From: Torymus aiolomorphi
Lineage: Eukaryota > Arthropoda > Insecta > Hymenoptera > Torymidae
NCBI GenBank assembly: GCA_036365515.1
Contig: CM070877.1
Coordinates: 10,139,101-10,203,100 of the forward strand
DNA length: 64,000 nt
Direction of reading: 5' to 3'
Notes under the pieces: model-generated
Seen by the model: only the letters and a program-made list of their open reading frames with translations
Told to the model about the DNA's origin: nothing
The model's database searches: none
Program-made: the position numbers and the translations under genes
In this document: positions 36,558-49,116 of the stretch, in pieces
How the letters are laid out: the number at the start of each line of letters is the position of its first letter
Numbering within the stretch: the stretch's first letter is position 1

Positions 36558-38159
36558 TAAACGAATACTTTTTTATATATAAACTTGACATTTCCCGAAA
36601 ACAGTAAGAAACTAAAACCTCAGCCACATAATAACAATTTTTCCAACACGTCACCATCCGGAATTCCAATTCCAATTCCTATACCTATACATCTATCCCA
36701 ACACACTCCACGAATCCTCACAGCGCTTTTCTCAACCTGTTACCCTCACGCGACAACGCCCCCATCACCCAACGGAAGCCTCTCAAAAACGCCACCCGCT
36801 CCCTTCAAAACTCACTGCACTGCACTATGCGATCTCTCAGCGTTTGCAGCGCTCGCTCTTTCGCGCCTGGCAACAGCGCTCGCGCTGCGCGACTATACAT
36901 ACATATATATACCTACGCGCGAGATCCCCGCCCATGCCGTGTAAACGCCGCCGCCGCCGACGACGACGACGCGCAGTTATCATTATCATAAGCCGACGCG
37001 CGCGCGCGTGCAGGTGCACAATGGCTCGCGGATAAATCACGCGTCGTTGCGTCGAAGAGAGAGGGAGGAGGTCGTAATTGAATTGTCGCGTGGGAGGGGG
37101 GAGTAGGAAGTGCGAAGGTGAGGAAGAAATTGACGGTCGTCAGAGGGGTGGAATTGATGTGGAGTGATGTGTGCGAGATGTGGAAGAGCGGGTGCTGGTG
37201 TAGCAGCTGGAGAGAGTGGAAAAAGTTTTTAAAAGGGAAAAGGGTTGGCTCGAACGGGTTCGTTTTTTTTAAACATTGTTCGTGTTGGTTTGTTCGATTC
37301 GAAATCCAGTAACAGAATCTTTTGAAGATTCGTATCAAAATTGTATCGTTTAACTTTAGAAGCACGATATACTGAAGATCAAACATTGTCACGTATATTT
37401 ATACTATTAATCAACACGTGATATATTGAGATTGTATATATTAAAAAGTCTCATCTCGTTTATATATACTACTGACACTTTTATTGGAGCCTATATATTT
37501 TGTCGTATTTCCGACAATTAAAACCCAGTGAATTAACTTCCTATACACCCACAGCTCCTAAATCCAACACGCCACAGAACACTCGACGTTCGTTCTGAAA
37601 CCTCGCGCAAATCAACGAAAGAAACCGAGAAACTTCAGCAACACTCTCTCGCAAACTCTCACCTCAAGATCAAATCTCGGCGACGCGACAACGGTACATG
37701 TGTGCAGTGTGCACTTGGCACACAATCCGCGAAAACGCCTAAAACAGCGCGCGCGCGCGTCTCTCATTCCCGCGTGTGTACACACTGCGACGCGAAAGTA
37801 GCTCACGATGCAGATTGTGTCACGTGATCGCGGGCAACACATGTGCCTGGCTGCTGCTGCTGCTACTGCATGAGCGCGTGGTAATTACCGTTAATTGCGC
37901 GCCGTCGTCGCCGCGCGATGCAATTGTTGATTCTAATTGGCAGTGCCGAGCGCGAGCTGACGGAGGTGGAGGAGGATTGAAGGATCTTGGCGTGCGAGTG
38001 CGTTTGGGTTTCGTTGTGAAGATTTTTACTTTGAAAGGGAGAATTGGCGAAGGAGGTGGTATTGTTGAAGGAAATGTGAAAATGAGAAGGAATTCGGGCA
38101 ATTGTGTGGACGAAGAAAAATTAGTATTTTTGATAGTAGACGAGGGGCAGCCTTATTTT

Positions 38160-38303
38160 TTTATGAATATTACTAAAGTATATAGTAAACATTGCTATTT
38201 ATATAGTAAATATTACGAAATAATAGCAATTTTTACTATAAATTGTAGTAATTTTCATTCTGTCTCACGGTTACTACAGAAAATAGTAATTATTCTCAGT
38301 GTA
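38160..38303. mobile_element. Short AGTAATTT-type element ending TCTCAGTGTA
   Basis: The segment is built of ATAGTAAACATTGCTAT, ATAGTAAATATTACG and ATAGTAATTATTCTCAG-like words. Its right end TCTCAGTGTA equals the right terminus of the 11990-12757 element. It is probably a deleted or solo-end relative. Confidence 0.45.
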
Positions 38304-41300
38304 TAGAAAAGTTGAACGGGAGTAACTCGAGTTTTATGATGGATTTTCATTGGATTCTTGAAATTTAATCTATATTCTGTTTCCTAAGAATGATTTGATC
38401 GAAAACAGGTCTGCATATACATCGTATTTTGAGGTGCAATTCGTCTTCATAAGAGAGATGTGAAAAATTTTATGATATGATGATGGACGATTAAGCGTTT
38501 TTTTTATTATTGTAGATGCCTTTTTTAAATATCAAGGATTATACTTAGTTGTAAATTAAGTGTGGAGAAGGCGGCAATGGTGTTGGAAAACGTCACTTAG
38601 CGAAAGATTTCAAATTTGAATACGAAATTTCGACACGTGAAGATAGGAGCATTAGCAGCTGCGGTGCTAATTACGTCCATTTGAATTTTGAATTCGGTTT
38701 CGTAATGCGGCTCATTATCATCAGTCAAAATAAAAAGCAATAAAGAAATAGATGTCTGTAAGTCTCTAATGCTAATTTCGATTATCATATGCTAAACACC
38801 TCTCGTTATTAACACATAACGTATTTTGATTTAAAAGTATCTTAAATATGCATCTCATCAAATTGATTAATATATGCCATTTAAGGGGATATCGGAGCCT
38901 ATATGAAATTACACAGTTACTGACATTTTAGTATTTTACATTATTCTTTTTCAGTTTTTGATTTTCGACAATTCTGTGAACAGTGGATGACTGAAGTTTT
39001 TTTTTGAAAAATTTAAAAATAAATTTAAACAATGTAAAATTTGGTGTAGAACGATCTACGCCGAGAACAAAAAATCTACACTTATCTTTAAAAACTCATA
39101 ACTCGCAAGCCCTAAATCAATCGCAATGAGTGATCCTCTATAAATTTTAACAAAAATTATCGTATTAATACTACACTAAACAACATTATTTTATCTACGG
39201 AAATCTAAATCCCTTAAAATAAAATTTTCAGAAAATTAAACTGGCAAAGATTTAACCAAATTCTCTCTTACGTGTATCAACATCCATCGAACATAAACTA
39301 TTATACACGATCACTAACAAAATCCTCTCCAGAAAAGCGAAAAAGATTCATCAATCTCCACCCACTCTGAAAATTAATTCACGACACACACATACTCGAC
39401 CCGCATCAAAAAGAGCTCGCGCGCGGCTGCCGCAGCAGCCGGTGAAATTCGCAAACGAGCTCGCTCGTTTCGCCCGCGCGCGCCACCTTTCGCGCGGAAC
39501 TTTGCGCTCCGAAATAGTAATTATTCAGTGCTTAGGAACGGGGGTAAAAATTTTCCGACTGTGTGTGTGTAGGAGTCGGGGAAACTTGGAATTTCGGCGG
39601 GCGATGGAGAGAAGAGAAAGTTTTGGTGCGAGGCATGCGGGGTAGATGGGGGTTTCCTTGTTTGAAGCGTTGTTCTGAATTGTTGGCGAGTTGGGAGAGA
39701 TCAGGGTTAAAAATAGTGGCGGTTGAGTGTGGACGTTGGGATTTTTGGGCTCAAACTTTGAATAAAATATAGTGAAATGTTAAATGTTGTCTGTTCCATT
39801 AATTTCCTTTTTAAGTTTTGTAGAAAGTATATTTTTGTTTTAATTCTATAAAATACAGTTCCTTTCGAAGGATCTAAACTAAACGTTGGTTATTTATATT
39901 TCTCCATAATAAACAAAAGTGCTACCACCCTGATTAAATGAGAAACACCAACATTAGAAAGTCTATTACTAAATGTCCATCGAAGAAAGTCGTGCACAAT
40001 CCGTAAAGTACAAACCTTCCCTGCATCAACCAATATTCAAACCTCGTCGCGCTGATCCACAGATCGAAACAAAAGCCCTACTCGCTTAAAAAGTCCAAAA
40101 AAAAGAGACAAACCAAGCAACCAGACAGCAGAATCCGGCGCTGCGCACACATGCGCGCACCTCTCTCCGCCACGATATACCCGCGGTATCGTTCGATTTT
40201 CGCGAGAGAGGCGCATCACTCCGAGTGGAAAGAACAAAAAATAAGAAGAGCCCCGTCGAAACAAGAGACGTTTCAAGGAAATTGAAACGACGTGTTGGCA
40301 GCACTTCGATAATTGGCGCTTCCACTCGATTTCCACCAGCGACACATGCATGCATCCCATATCGCGCGTATATCTGTGTACTCGCCGCTAATGAGCCGCA
40401 ATTGATTTTAGGAAGAGATTATTGTAACCGCGCCGTTTGTTTTGGCATAGTTACGTTTGTGAGCGTGCATAGAACGAGATTCGTGAATGATTAATTCGGT
40501 TGTGTTGTGAGCGCGGCGCTGTGTTGTGCGCGCGCGTTTCGTCGGCAACTTTCTTATATCTCTTTAGGAGCCTGCGCGGATTTCACTGGAAAAAAGTGAA
40601 ATTTATGTCGCTCCAGTTTGAGGCCTCTCAGTTCGACTACACTCGTTTCAAATAAATCATTATCCGCGCTTTATATGGGGAAAATTCTAATGCGAGCGAA
40701 ATCAATTTTGTAGAAAATATACGTATACATGAAGAAGGCGGTAATAAATTGCAGCAGCGGCAGCGTGCGTAATTGTGTACTGGGAATGACATACGCCGTG
40801 ACTAAACAAATATTAGCTCGAAGTTATATACTTTCAATTGCACTCGCGACTGGTATCAAAACACGACGACGAATTGAAGAAACGGTTCATCTGTCATATA
40901 CGTGATTTATTAGTATACGACACAATGCGGCGACTGTTGGTATATAATTAAAATCGAATAGAGACGCGATTTCGTGTATTTCATGCCTCTCGTAGGCTTT
41001 AATTGTATCTCGCGCGATCTAAGTTCCACTAATGGGACATAATTAATGTTAGAAATCTCTCCATCTCCCTCACTTTGCTTTCTTTACTTTTTCAATTTTA
41101 CAATATAGCCGAGTCTTTGCTATTCTTCTGAGCTCCCGGATTACGCGCACGCGATAATATTGCGATTAATCTCGGCATAGGCAATTAAGCTTATGGATGT
41201 ATATATAATATATATATTATAAATTGCAAATTGGGGTAAATTATTTCTTCGCGCGCGACCGCGTTATCTTGGCGTTAGATTTTGCCCGAGTCGTGTGTGT

Positions 41301-44300
41301 GTTGTTTATATACATAAAAGTATCTTTGAAAATAATCTTGCATAATAATCGCATTGTTCCTGTGCAAGTAATTAACCCAGTTTCGCATTGCTCGTGAAAG
41401 TATGAAATTGAATTTTCCTGCGCGCCTGCGTTGCTTGTCTGCTGCAGACTAATCATAAGACGACATTATCGCTTAATTTTCATAAAAATCGGGTAAATAT
41501 TTAGTATTCAAGTCTTCCTTTATTCATGCCTAGCTCTTAGAATTTAATTGTTGTGTTGCTATAGATAAATTAAACTATAATTTTATAGAATTAATTAAAG
41601 TGGAAATTAGAAAAACTGTGGTTTTTTTTATCGCGAAATTCGTATCTTAAATGTACATATAATTATTATTGTAGTATTTTTATCGCTTCAAAGTAGCGTT
41701 ATTAACAACTTAATCATAATGATGTTTAATCACAAACTTTGATATGTTTAATTGGGCAATAAATAAAACGTTTCTACAAAAACCAAGATAAACTTTGTAG
41801 AAAGATAATTTGCTAGTAAAATTTCTCGCACCATCCACAGTCTAGGACTTTCTGGAGTCATTACAGCGTTACAATCTAATTTAGAATCATACATTTTTAA
41901 CCTTATACATTATACCACAGTCTACAAGAAAAAAAATCTCTGTAAAACACTGTACCACACCATTACTGTACCCTGTGTACACACAAAAACGTTCTCGCGA
42001 ACATTCCGACAAACTCAACCCTACCCACTCATCCGCATAATCGGCTGGCCGCGCGTGGATTCCCTTGAACGGCGCGAGAGGAAAAAAAAAAGTGCAGCGT
42101 GGGCGCATCGACCGGCCGAATAATTCGATTATATCTGCACACACACACATCACGCGCTGCCGGCAGCGGCGGCACTCGCAGGGATTCAACTCGCCGTCAA
42201 CGTCGCGCGCTAAAAGCCAAGGCGCTAAGTTTTCCTTGTCCCGCATTTCTCGCATCCTTGGCAGAGTTTCCATTTTCCGATCGCTCGCTAGCTCGAGCGC
42301 AGGTTTGCACAATCGAGCGGAGGGGAGGGGAGGAGGTGAGGTTTTTGTAGAGGCGAGGTGTGGAATGTTTTGGGGGAAAGGATTGTGTACTTTGGATGTG
42401 GTGATTGTGTAGTTTGTGAGCAGTGGAGTTTTTTTTATTAATGATATCGTTTGATTGAATTTGTGGTTTTAAGGCTGCTTTTTTGAGGCAATAAAAGAGA
42501 AACCATACTTTGAATTGCGCAGGGTCACGACAATATTGAGTTTTCCGAGATGTCATAATTTAGGTATGTTTAGTATTGTTTCCTTTGTAAATATCGCAAA
42601 TGATACTGGTAGAAATAACATTTTTATTTTTTATTATATTTCGATTAATTATTTTAAACTACTCAGAATACTAAGAAACGATACATTCGTCAAAGTAATT
42701 AATTCCGAATTAAATCATGGCAATTTTTTAAAATTTCGTATGTAATTCTTTTTCGATATAAACTACAATCATTTATTTTCTCCCTAATTCCCTATACCTA
42801 TACAGAAAACCCATCACAATAACCCACCCATCTGCATTCTATTCAATCTGCATTCTATTCAATCTTCATTTACTCCCGAAAGTGAGACGTTAAACCCGAA
42901 AAAAAGGCGCCAATCGAGCGTTCCGACAAATTGGCCACCTCAGAAACGCACGCGTCGAAAGGAGAAAAAGACCGAAAAAAAGGAAGGAACGACACGCGGC
43001 GCTCGGGTCAGAAGAGGAGTTCAAAAGAGAAAGGAGGAAGAGAGAGAGGGATGCAGCGTGAAATTGGGCCTGGCACGTTTTGAATTTTTGCGCCGATTTC
43101 CGGAGAGGGAAGAGAGACGCATCGCGGCCGCCTGCGTGTCGTAAACTTTACGGCCGATTGTTGGCTTAGATTTTCGAGTGTCTAAATAGCGTGACTTTTA
43201 TGGCTGGCGATAAAACGCTCGCTCCGTAGGTACATGAGTTCCTCTTTATTTGCTCGCGATGGCTCGTTTTAACGGCCGCTTTGTGTTAAATTTGAGCACT
43301 GATTGAGAATAGATGAATTTATTCGATAATAAACATTGCCGTATTCTTCACTTATATACGATATAACACAACCCCAAAAAAAAAAAAAAAAATTCTATAC
43401 TTTCATACGCTCGCGACGGTTTCTCTGAATCACGCGCCGACGTTGCGCCAACTCTCTTTTTCTGGGTTATCGCTATTTTCATAGATTCGTCTCGCGGCTT
43501 CGCTCCATGTTTCCGACTTGCATGCGCTCGCACGTCGACCCTGACGTCATGCATGCGCTGCAATATAAACCGGTCGGGAAAAGTAACTCGCGCGAACTGA
43601 CTTTTTTTAGTAATTCAATCGCGACTCCGCACAGGCGCGCATTTCTTCGTCTCTTCTTTTGTAGAAAGGGGCATTACTCGTAACGTTAGTATCTCCCCCT
43701 CCTCTTTTTGTCGGTTATATCGAGGCGTTAGACAGGAAGTGCGCCTTTGAAAATAATATTTCGTGATTAAATAAAACGACTGAAACGATATGAGTTACGT
43801 TTTAATGTTTGTTTATGCCTATATATCAACGTTAACTGTGCAGGAAAAATAAATTCAGCCTTCAAATAATAGCGTTTTATTACAGCGTTGGAAACTCTAA
43901 CGCCTATCGTTTAATTATAAGGAAATAACGCGCAACCTATAATGAAAATTTCACATCATTGATACAATAATGAATGTTTCGCGCATCTCTTATGTCCAGA
44001 AGAAAGTCTCGAGTGATTAACTGCCGGAGTGTCGGACGCATCGTAACTCATCGGGCCCTTCGCATCGAATTAGAACCTCGCGCATCGCTCGGTACAGGCG
44101 TTACGAAAAGAAGAAAAAAAACTCGCGCCACTAGTTTCTATCTGTGTATAACAGACTCACGCGCATATAGGTGTGACGCGCACACGTATAGCTGTTAATC
44201 AAGTACTTAAGCAACCGAACGCGCGCATATACATATGCACGAGAGCGTATAGAAACAAAGGAGATCGTTAGAACCGTTCCATTAGGATTGATTGCTCAAA

Positions 44301-44302
44301 TG

Positions 44303-44303
<1 letters not shown>

Positions 44304-44331
<28 letters not shown>
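44304..44331. repeat. (CT)n microsatellite
   Basis: Uninterrupted CT repeats of about 28 bp, about 150 bp upstream in + coordinates of the RP3 site. Confidence 0.95.
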
Positions 44332-44334
<3 letters not shown>

Positions 44335-44419
44335 CGTCTGTGTGCGTTGATTGAGCAGAACTGGATTGTGTCGGTGAAAGAAAAAAGCAGCCACAACGTA
44401 CGTTGAAAAATGGGCTTAC

Positions 44420-44480
44420 CGAAAAAAGAAGGTGCGAGTGTGCTGCAGGGTCAATGGCTGGTGGTTTATATACGTACCTG
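44420..44480 (-). promoter_or_regulatory. orb2: Recursive splice site RP3 with a 58-nt exon candidate
   Basis: The minus strand reads CTTTCTTCTCTGTTTCAG and then GTACGTAT, with the junction at 44477/44478. The donor GTAAGC (44419-44414) closes a 58-nt segment. The segment is open in the orb2 phase, but 58 is not a multiple of three. If it were kept and joined to the RRM1 exon, the junction would read CGG TAA, an immediate stop. That suits a recursive-splicing exon that must be removed, as in known vertebrate cases. Its polypyrimidine tract is the best of the three. Confidence 0.6.
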
Positions 44481-46292
44481 AAACAGAGAAGAAAGATTGC
44501 GAATTAATGAGGTGCACTTGCATAAGGAGGTGACTGTCGTGAATGCTAATTATTTATCTTTCTAAAGGGGATTTTTCGAGTGCAGCTACGACGTTACTTG
44601 TGTGTACAGAGCTGCGGTGAGTTTGAGTTTTTATTAGGATGGAGTTTCAATAGGTTACGAAAGCGTATACAAAAAAAAAAATATTTCTCGTAGGCCTAAA
44701 CGTTTGTAAGGCCGTAGTTTGGATAAGCTTATGAAAATTTAATCTTTTACGAAACTGTTTTTGAACTAAATAAAATATGCATTCGTCTTGTGCTCAAGAG
44801 TAATTTATCTTCTGAACCAGCTTCAACTGGATTTCTTTGACTGTTTTCTATGGGTATATGGGTATACATGATTTATAATCTTATTTTTTACTCTTTTAAA
44901 AAATGTATCTAAACGAGTAAACAAAATTCTTTGATTTTTATGGATACTAGAATATTAGAATCAGATGTTTAGATTTATTAATGTATTAAATTAAAAATTA
45001 CCATTTTATCTGGTAGACTCTAAAAACCCAACGAATTAACATAGTTTATAGAAAATTTCCTAATATGGTGTAATGTTTTTTCCCATTTTTCTAGCAAAAT
45101 TTTCTATAAATTATGGTAATATTTTGAAATTTTACAATCTGCGGTATAGCTCTATAATATAATATGCTATGTTTTACAAAATCTTTTTAAATTTTTCCCA
45201 AACTCTTTTCTCTATATAACCATCCGAAAATTAATAAAAATTAATAACAACATTATCAAAGACGTCAGAGACCTTCGATTCTTCTCAAACCAAACTATAG
45301 CACGACCACAACCAAAATATCGCCCCCCTTATCCATTCCACGCCATAAATCTCAAACTTGCGCAGGCGACTGCGGAAGTTCAATATTTACAGGGGATACT
45401 CGCGTTACTTACTTTAATCTCGGCCGATCGAGCGTGTTCCGAAACCGCGCGGAGGCGACGCGAAATGCCCGGAGGGTTGGGTGGGGGAGGCGTGCGCGCT
45501 CGTAGGGAAGAAGATTACCGGCCGTCGCACGGATCGATTGCCACGGTGAGGCGTATTGGTGTGTATGGTGGAGCTAGGGCGTTCTAGTTTGGGTTGGTGG
45601 TAGGTTGGAGAGAAATGTTGTAGGGAAAATTGCTGGGATTTAGTTTTTGGAAGTTTTGCTGGGAGACGTAACGAGAATTGTAAAATTTGTTAGGAAATTG
45701 GGATCTCTGGTGGGAGTCGTGGTCATGTTTTGTTTAAGAACTCGAGTAGTGTTTCTCGGAACGGTGACGACTTTTAGTTATGTTTACTAGAGTTTTCTCG
45801 GGTGGAAAGTTTTCCACTAGTTTTATGATTTGAGGAGCAGATCAATGAGTTAATATTTATAGTCGTTTAATTTTACGATCGAATAAATTCTGCAGAGGCA
45901 AATTTTATCATGAACATTTTATAAGATTATTTTTTTATTTTTTATCTCTAAAGTCAGATAAAATTCCTCGAACAGTTAGGAGAGTGAATTAACTGAAACA
46001 GATTAATTGTATCCTTTGACAGATCACATTAAGCGCTACATGTTTGTGTTTAAATACGATAATCTAAATTCGATAAGTCTGATCGATTAAATATTTAAGA
46101 TAATAAGTTTTACAAATTTATTAAGGAAACCATTCAAAAACACTTGTAGAATCAGGTAAGGGATGTAGTACTCCTGTATTCTGTTTTACCGACAGAACAC
46201 GGTAAATTCTATATTAACGAAAATAGCTGAAATTTCGTTCGAAAAACTTTTCAGAGTGCCGTTGATTTTTGGAGTCAAAACTGCGTAAGATG
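44481..46292. other. Intronic stretch with one strong island
   Basis: A skewed island lies at 45.2-45.8 kb (CA-rich left, CpG core 45420-45560, GT-rich right). A minus-strand GTAAGT donor at 45417-45412 sits on its left shoulder without an ATG frame; it could end a non-coding first exon. At 45040-45175 inverted AGAAAATTT words look like a decayed TIR repeat. Confidence 0.35.
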
Positions 46293-46610
46293 CACTGAAA
46301 AAAATAGTCTATGAAAAATTATTAAATTATCTAGGAAAATTTACTATGTTGTATGGGGACGAGGTGACAGACTCGAATTGTTTTAAATTTTACAATGTTT
46401 TCTATCAAATTTTACAATACTGGAAAGTAAAGTGGAAATCCATCAAGAAAAAAAAAATCTGCAGTGATCGGGAATCGAACCCTAGCCCCCTGAGCCAGAA
46501 GCCGCGCTCTTACTCGCTGCGCCAACGTGTTCTTACGGGTATGGTGTTTCGACTCGTCTATATCTTGTACAGCTTGAGGTTATGTTGACTCGCCGACTAC
46601 AGCCATTAGC
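46293..46610 (-). mobile_element. Family B repeat with tRNA-like segment, - copy
   Basis: Reverse-complement relative of 36136-36557. On the minus strand it runs from GCTAATGGCTGTAGTCGGCG to an end reading TTTTTTTCAGTGC. The tRNA-like segment reads TTGGCGCAGCGAGTAAGAGC, then CTAGGGTTCGATTCCC (about 46463-46528), with well-kept A and B boxes. It shares ATTTTACAATG words with the + copy but lacks about 70 bp found there. Confidence 0.7.
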
Positions 46611-46630
46611 AGACGACAACTCAATTTACC

Positions 46631-46997
46631 TTAAGGTGATGTTATATACCGACATAATTTTAAAAAGAGTACATCTCATAAAAATACCAATAGAATCATC
46701 CACAAAAAATTCTGAGTATAGTATTTACATATACGGAGCGCCTGACAGACGTGTTTTTCCAAAAAAATGATCAGAGTTTATTTAATTAAATAAAAACCGT
46801 ACTGTCAGTAAGTAGGAATCTGCAATTGACCTACTTTTAAAACGAGCACAGCTAACGAAAATACTAATAGAATCGCTCAAAAAAATTTCTGAATATAGTG
46901 TTTACGTGTCCGGAGCGCCTGACAGTCGTCTTTTTCCAAATAAACGTTTGAATGTTGATTTAAAAAATATTGAAATCAGGGTATCACATCACCTTAA
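46631..46997. mobile_element. 367-bp TIR element containing a diverged tandem duplication
   Basis: TTAAGGTGATGTTATATAC at the left is mirrored by GTATCACATCACCTTAA at the right. Inside, two related units lie about 177 bp apart; both carry AATAGAATC, then CGGAGCGCCTGACAG and a TTTTTCCAAA segment. TTAA at the tips may be the target site. It sits directly beside the family B copy. No coding capacity. Confidence 0.7.
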
Positions 46998-47180
46998 TAG
47001 AATACTTAATGTGAAAATAAATTTAAAATTAGAAATAAAATTTTTTTTTGACGACGGTTGGGATCGATCCTGGGACCCTCAGCACGGTAATCGGACGCGC
47101 TAACCACTTACTCAAGTAGGATTCTTGAGTACAAAATTTTGGAACTGACATATGTCAAACCCCTGGTTACGAAATTTCTT

Positions 47181-47193
47181 AAATGATAATATT
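47181..47193. repeat. Target-site duplication, left copy
   Basis: AAATGATAATATT here is identical to 49104-49116, bounding the LINE. Confidence 0.85.
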
Positions 47194-47584
47194 ATTATTT
47201 TTTTTATTTATTTATTTTAGTTATTTGTTTTAGGGCTTAACCCATTACAAATGATCGGGCTGACCCGACTCGCACTGTCAAAAAAAATACATGTTAGTAA
47301 GTAAGAGTGAGATTAAAACTACAAGTACAGAGAATTGAGATAACACATCAGACGTAATAATTGGTTAACGCGTTACAAACTTCAGCGATTAGTGTCTTCG
47401 TGTAAATTGTTATAATAAACGTAGCCTATAGCCAGACAAAGCTGCTCTATCACAGTGTGGACGTACGTTATAACTTAAAAGCTTACATAAAATACTGAGT
47501 ATTATTGTATTTATATTCACATTATAATTTCCAAAAACTTAAAGATAATTTGAACAAGTTTGGTAAAAATACACTAAACAGTGA

Positions 47585-47816
47585 TCAGACATCAGACTCG
47601 CCTAATATAAAAGCTCGCATTTTTAGCATTCCAGAACAAAAGTAGAAAAAGTTGACTAGTTTGTCTTTACAATTATAATTGAAGATTTCTAACAAACCAT
47701 CATTATTTAAATACTTAGACCTTAGATTTTCATACATTGGACATTCTATAAGAATATGATGTAAGTCTTCGTTGACATTTAAATTACATACGAAACACGT
47801 TTGCGAAAGGTTGATT
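47585..47816 (-). pseudogene. LINE ORF2 C-terminal fragment with zinc knuckle
   Basis: The frame contains CFVCNLNVNEDLHHILIECP, a CCHC-type motif of the kind found near the C-terminus of many LINE ORF2 proteins, followed by MYENLRSKYLN. It is fused upstream to the endonuclease remnant at a deletion junction near 47817-47830. The frame upstream of that point (to 47878) is the wrong frame of the endonuclease piece. Confidence 0.75.
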
Positions 47817-47942
47817 TTATAACCAACTTTCTGAAAAACAAAAAATACCACAATTAAAGAAGCTAAAATAATCATCACTAGGCAAAATGTTTAAGTTATT
47901 AAAGCCATGCAAGTTCCAAAAAGTTATAGAGATCGCATTATT
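47817..47942 (-). pseudogene. LINE ORF2 N-terminal (endonuclease) remnant
   Basis: In a different frame from the knuckle fragment, the minus strand reads NNAISITFWNLHGFNNLN and later FFNCGIFCFSESWL. This resembles the first strands of an APE-type endonuclease, with a WNLHG-like start and a CFSESW segment in the position of the catalytic Glu motif. A TAA follows at once, at the deletion junction. About 40 residues remain. Confidence 0.6.
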
Positions 47943-48006
47943 TTTCTGTGTATTATCACTACAGTCGTCACTTAGTCTGGAGAATGAAGATTCCTTCCGT
48001 AGTGAG

Positions 48007-48798
48007 TTATGCTTGACGAAAGGGCGGAGTGGTTTGTTGCCTGCTCCGTGAATTTTCAGACCCGTACAATAGCTTCTTAGGTGTCATCAAACCAAAGCCA
48101 TTTTTCCATACTCTGACGGCGCCGTCGATGGTGATTTTTTAATAGCCAAGCCTAACCTCTTTTCCTTGTTTTCTCTCTTCTTCAGCAATTTTCTGTAATT
48201 CTATTTGAATGGCTCTCTCTTTTAAAGTGCGGTCATTCGATATATAAATGTCGGTGCCTTGAAGTTTCCTTTTATTCAACATGATTGAGCGCTTGTTCTC
48301 GTGATCGCCAACTTTAGCCCACAACAGATGTGGCCCTTTTACTGTTTTGATTAGGGAAGCCTCAACAACATTAACTTGCAACTGCAATTTTTCTTTAAGC
48401 ATGTCCGTAACCTCTTGTCTATAGTTTTCAGTTGAGCATTGCAAGCCACGAATAATGATGTTGTTTTTCTTATCTTGTCGAAGTCTCATTTCGTCTCTGT
48501 ATTCGATAATTTCTAATCTTTTACTCAAAGTATTACGCTCTTCATTCCACACATTTTCTTTTATTGAAATTTCATCTTTCACAATATTTCTGACGGTGGC
48601 ATTAATATCACATAGCTGATTTTTCATATCTGCCACATCATTTGTTAGCGTTGTAATTTTGGCCAAGATTTCTTGTAATACTGATGTGCTTTCTGTTTTG
48701 TCTTGCGCATTCATAAGATCTTTGATTGATCTAGTGTTGTAGTTATTAGTAGAATGATTTCTGTTTTTATTATTGGTTGGCCCTGTTTTACCTACCAT
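48007..48798 (-). pseudogene. LINE ORF1 with one in-frame stop
   Basis: The ATG at 48798 opens 219 codons to TAA (48139-48141). It has an Asn/Ser-rich N-terminus, a heptad-like coiled coil (around residues 30-100: ILAKITTLTNDVADMKNQL), and an RRM-like segment starting KNNIIIRGL, then LLWAKVGDHENKRSIMLNKR. After the TAA the same frame continues 43 codons with KITIDGAVRVWKNGF, the usual end of L1-type ORF1 proteins, and a final TAA at 48007-48009. The internal stop therefore looks like a CAA-to-TAA type nonsense change. Function in family: RNA-binding chaperone of the retrotransposon particle. Confidence 0.7.
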
Positions 48799-49103
48799 GG
48801 TTAATACAACGATGCAATAGTTTAGACTTTACTATACAGATGGCACAGCTATGGGGAGCGTTCGGCAACGTCGGGAAATTCCGAGCAAAGTCGGTCTAAC
48901 CTCAAAATATCACACCGACTTAGAATCACATATGCTATCCGAGATGGCACCAAAATTTCAATAATTTATTAATCAGCAGATGCACAAGACTCTTCTCAAT
49001 CGGAACAATGAACACAGAAACCCTCACTCACGATAAACACGTCTGGAAACAACACGATACCACGACCCACCTCACTGCGCTGCGCACATGTTGACGCGCC
49101 TCC

Positions 49104-49116
49104 AAATGATAATATT
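49104..49116. repeat. Target-site duplication, right copy
   Basis: AAATGATAATATT, identical to 47181-47193. Confidence 0.85.

Larger units (their letters stand above)
36558..44419. other. Intronic stretch with skewed islands, no gene
   Basis: Islands lie near 36.95, 37.8, 39.5, 40.3, 42.15, 43.0 and 44.2 kb. The island flanks alternate CA-rich and GT-rich as elsewhere. A short direct duplication of TCTGCATTCTATTCAA lies at about 42831-42862 and a CT run at 44304-44331. No conserved reading frame recognised. Confidence 0.45.
47194..49103 (-). mobile_element. Internally deleted non-LTR retrotransposon (LINE)
   Basis: A 1.9-kb insertion on the minus strand between perfect 13-bp duplications. 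In 5'-3' order it has a 5' UTR (48799-49103), an ORF1 with a stop, the first part of an endonuclease domain, then the C-terminal zinc knuckle of ORF2, a 3' UTR with a CGGGCTGACCCG hairpin at about 47251-47266, and an A-rich tail made of AAATA-type repeats. The reverse transcriptase is missing, so it is dead or dependent on a full-length relative. Clade not assigned. Confidence 0.85.
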
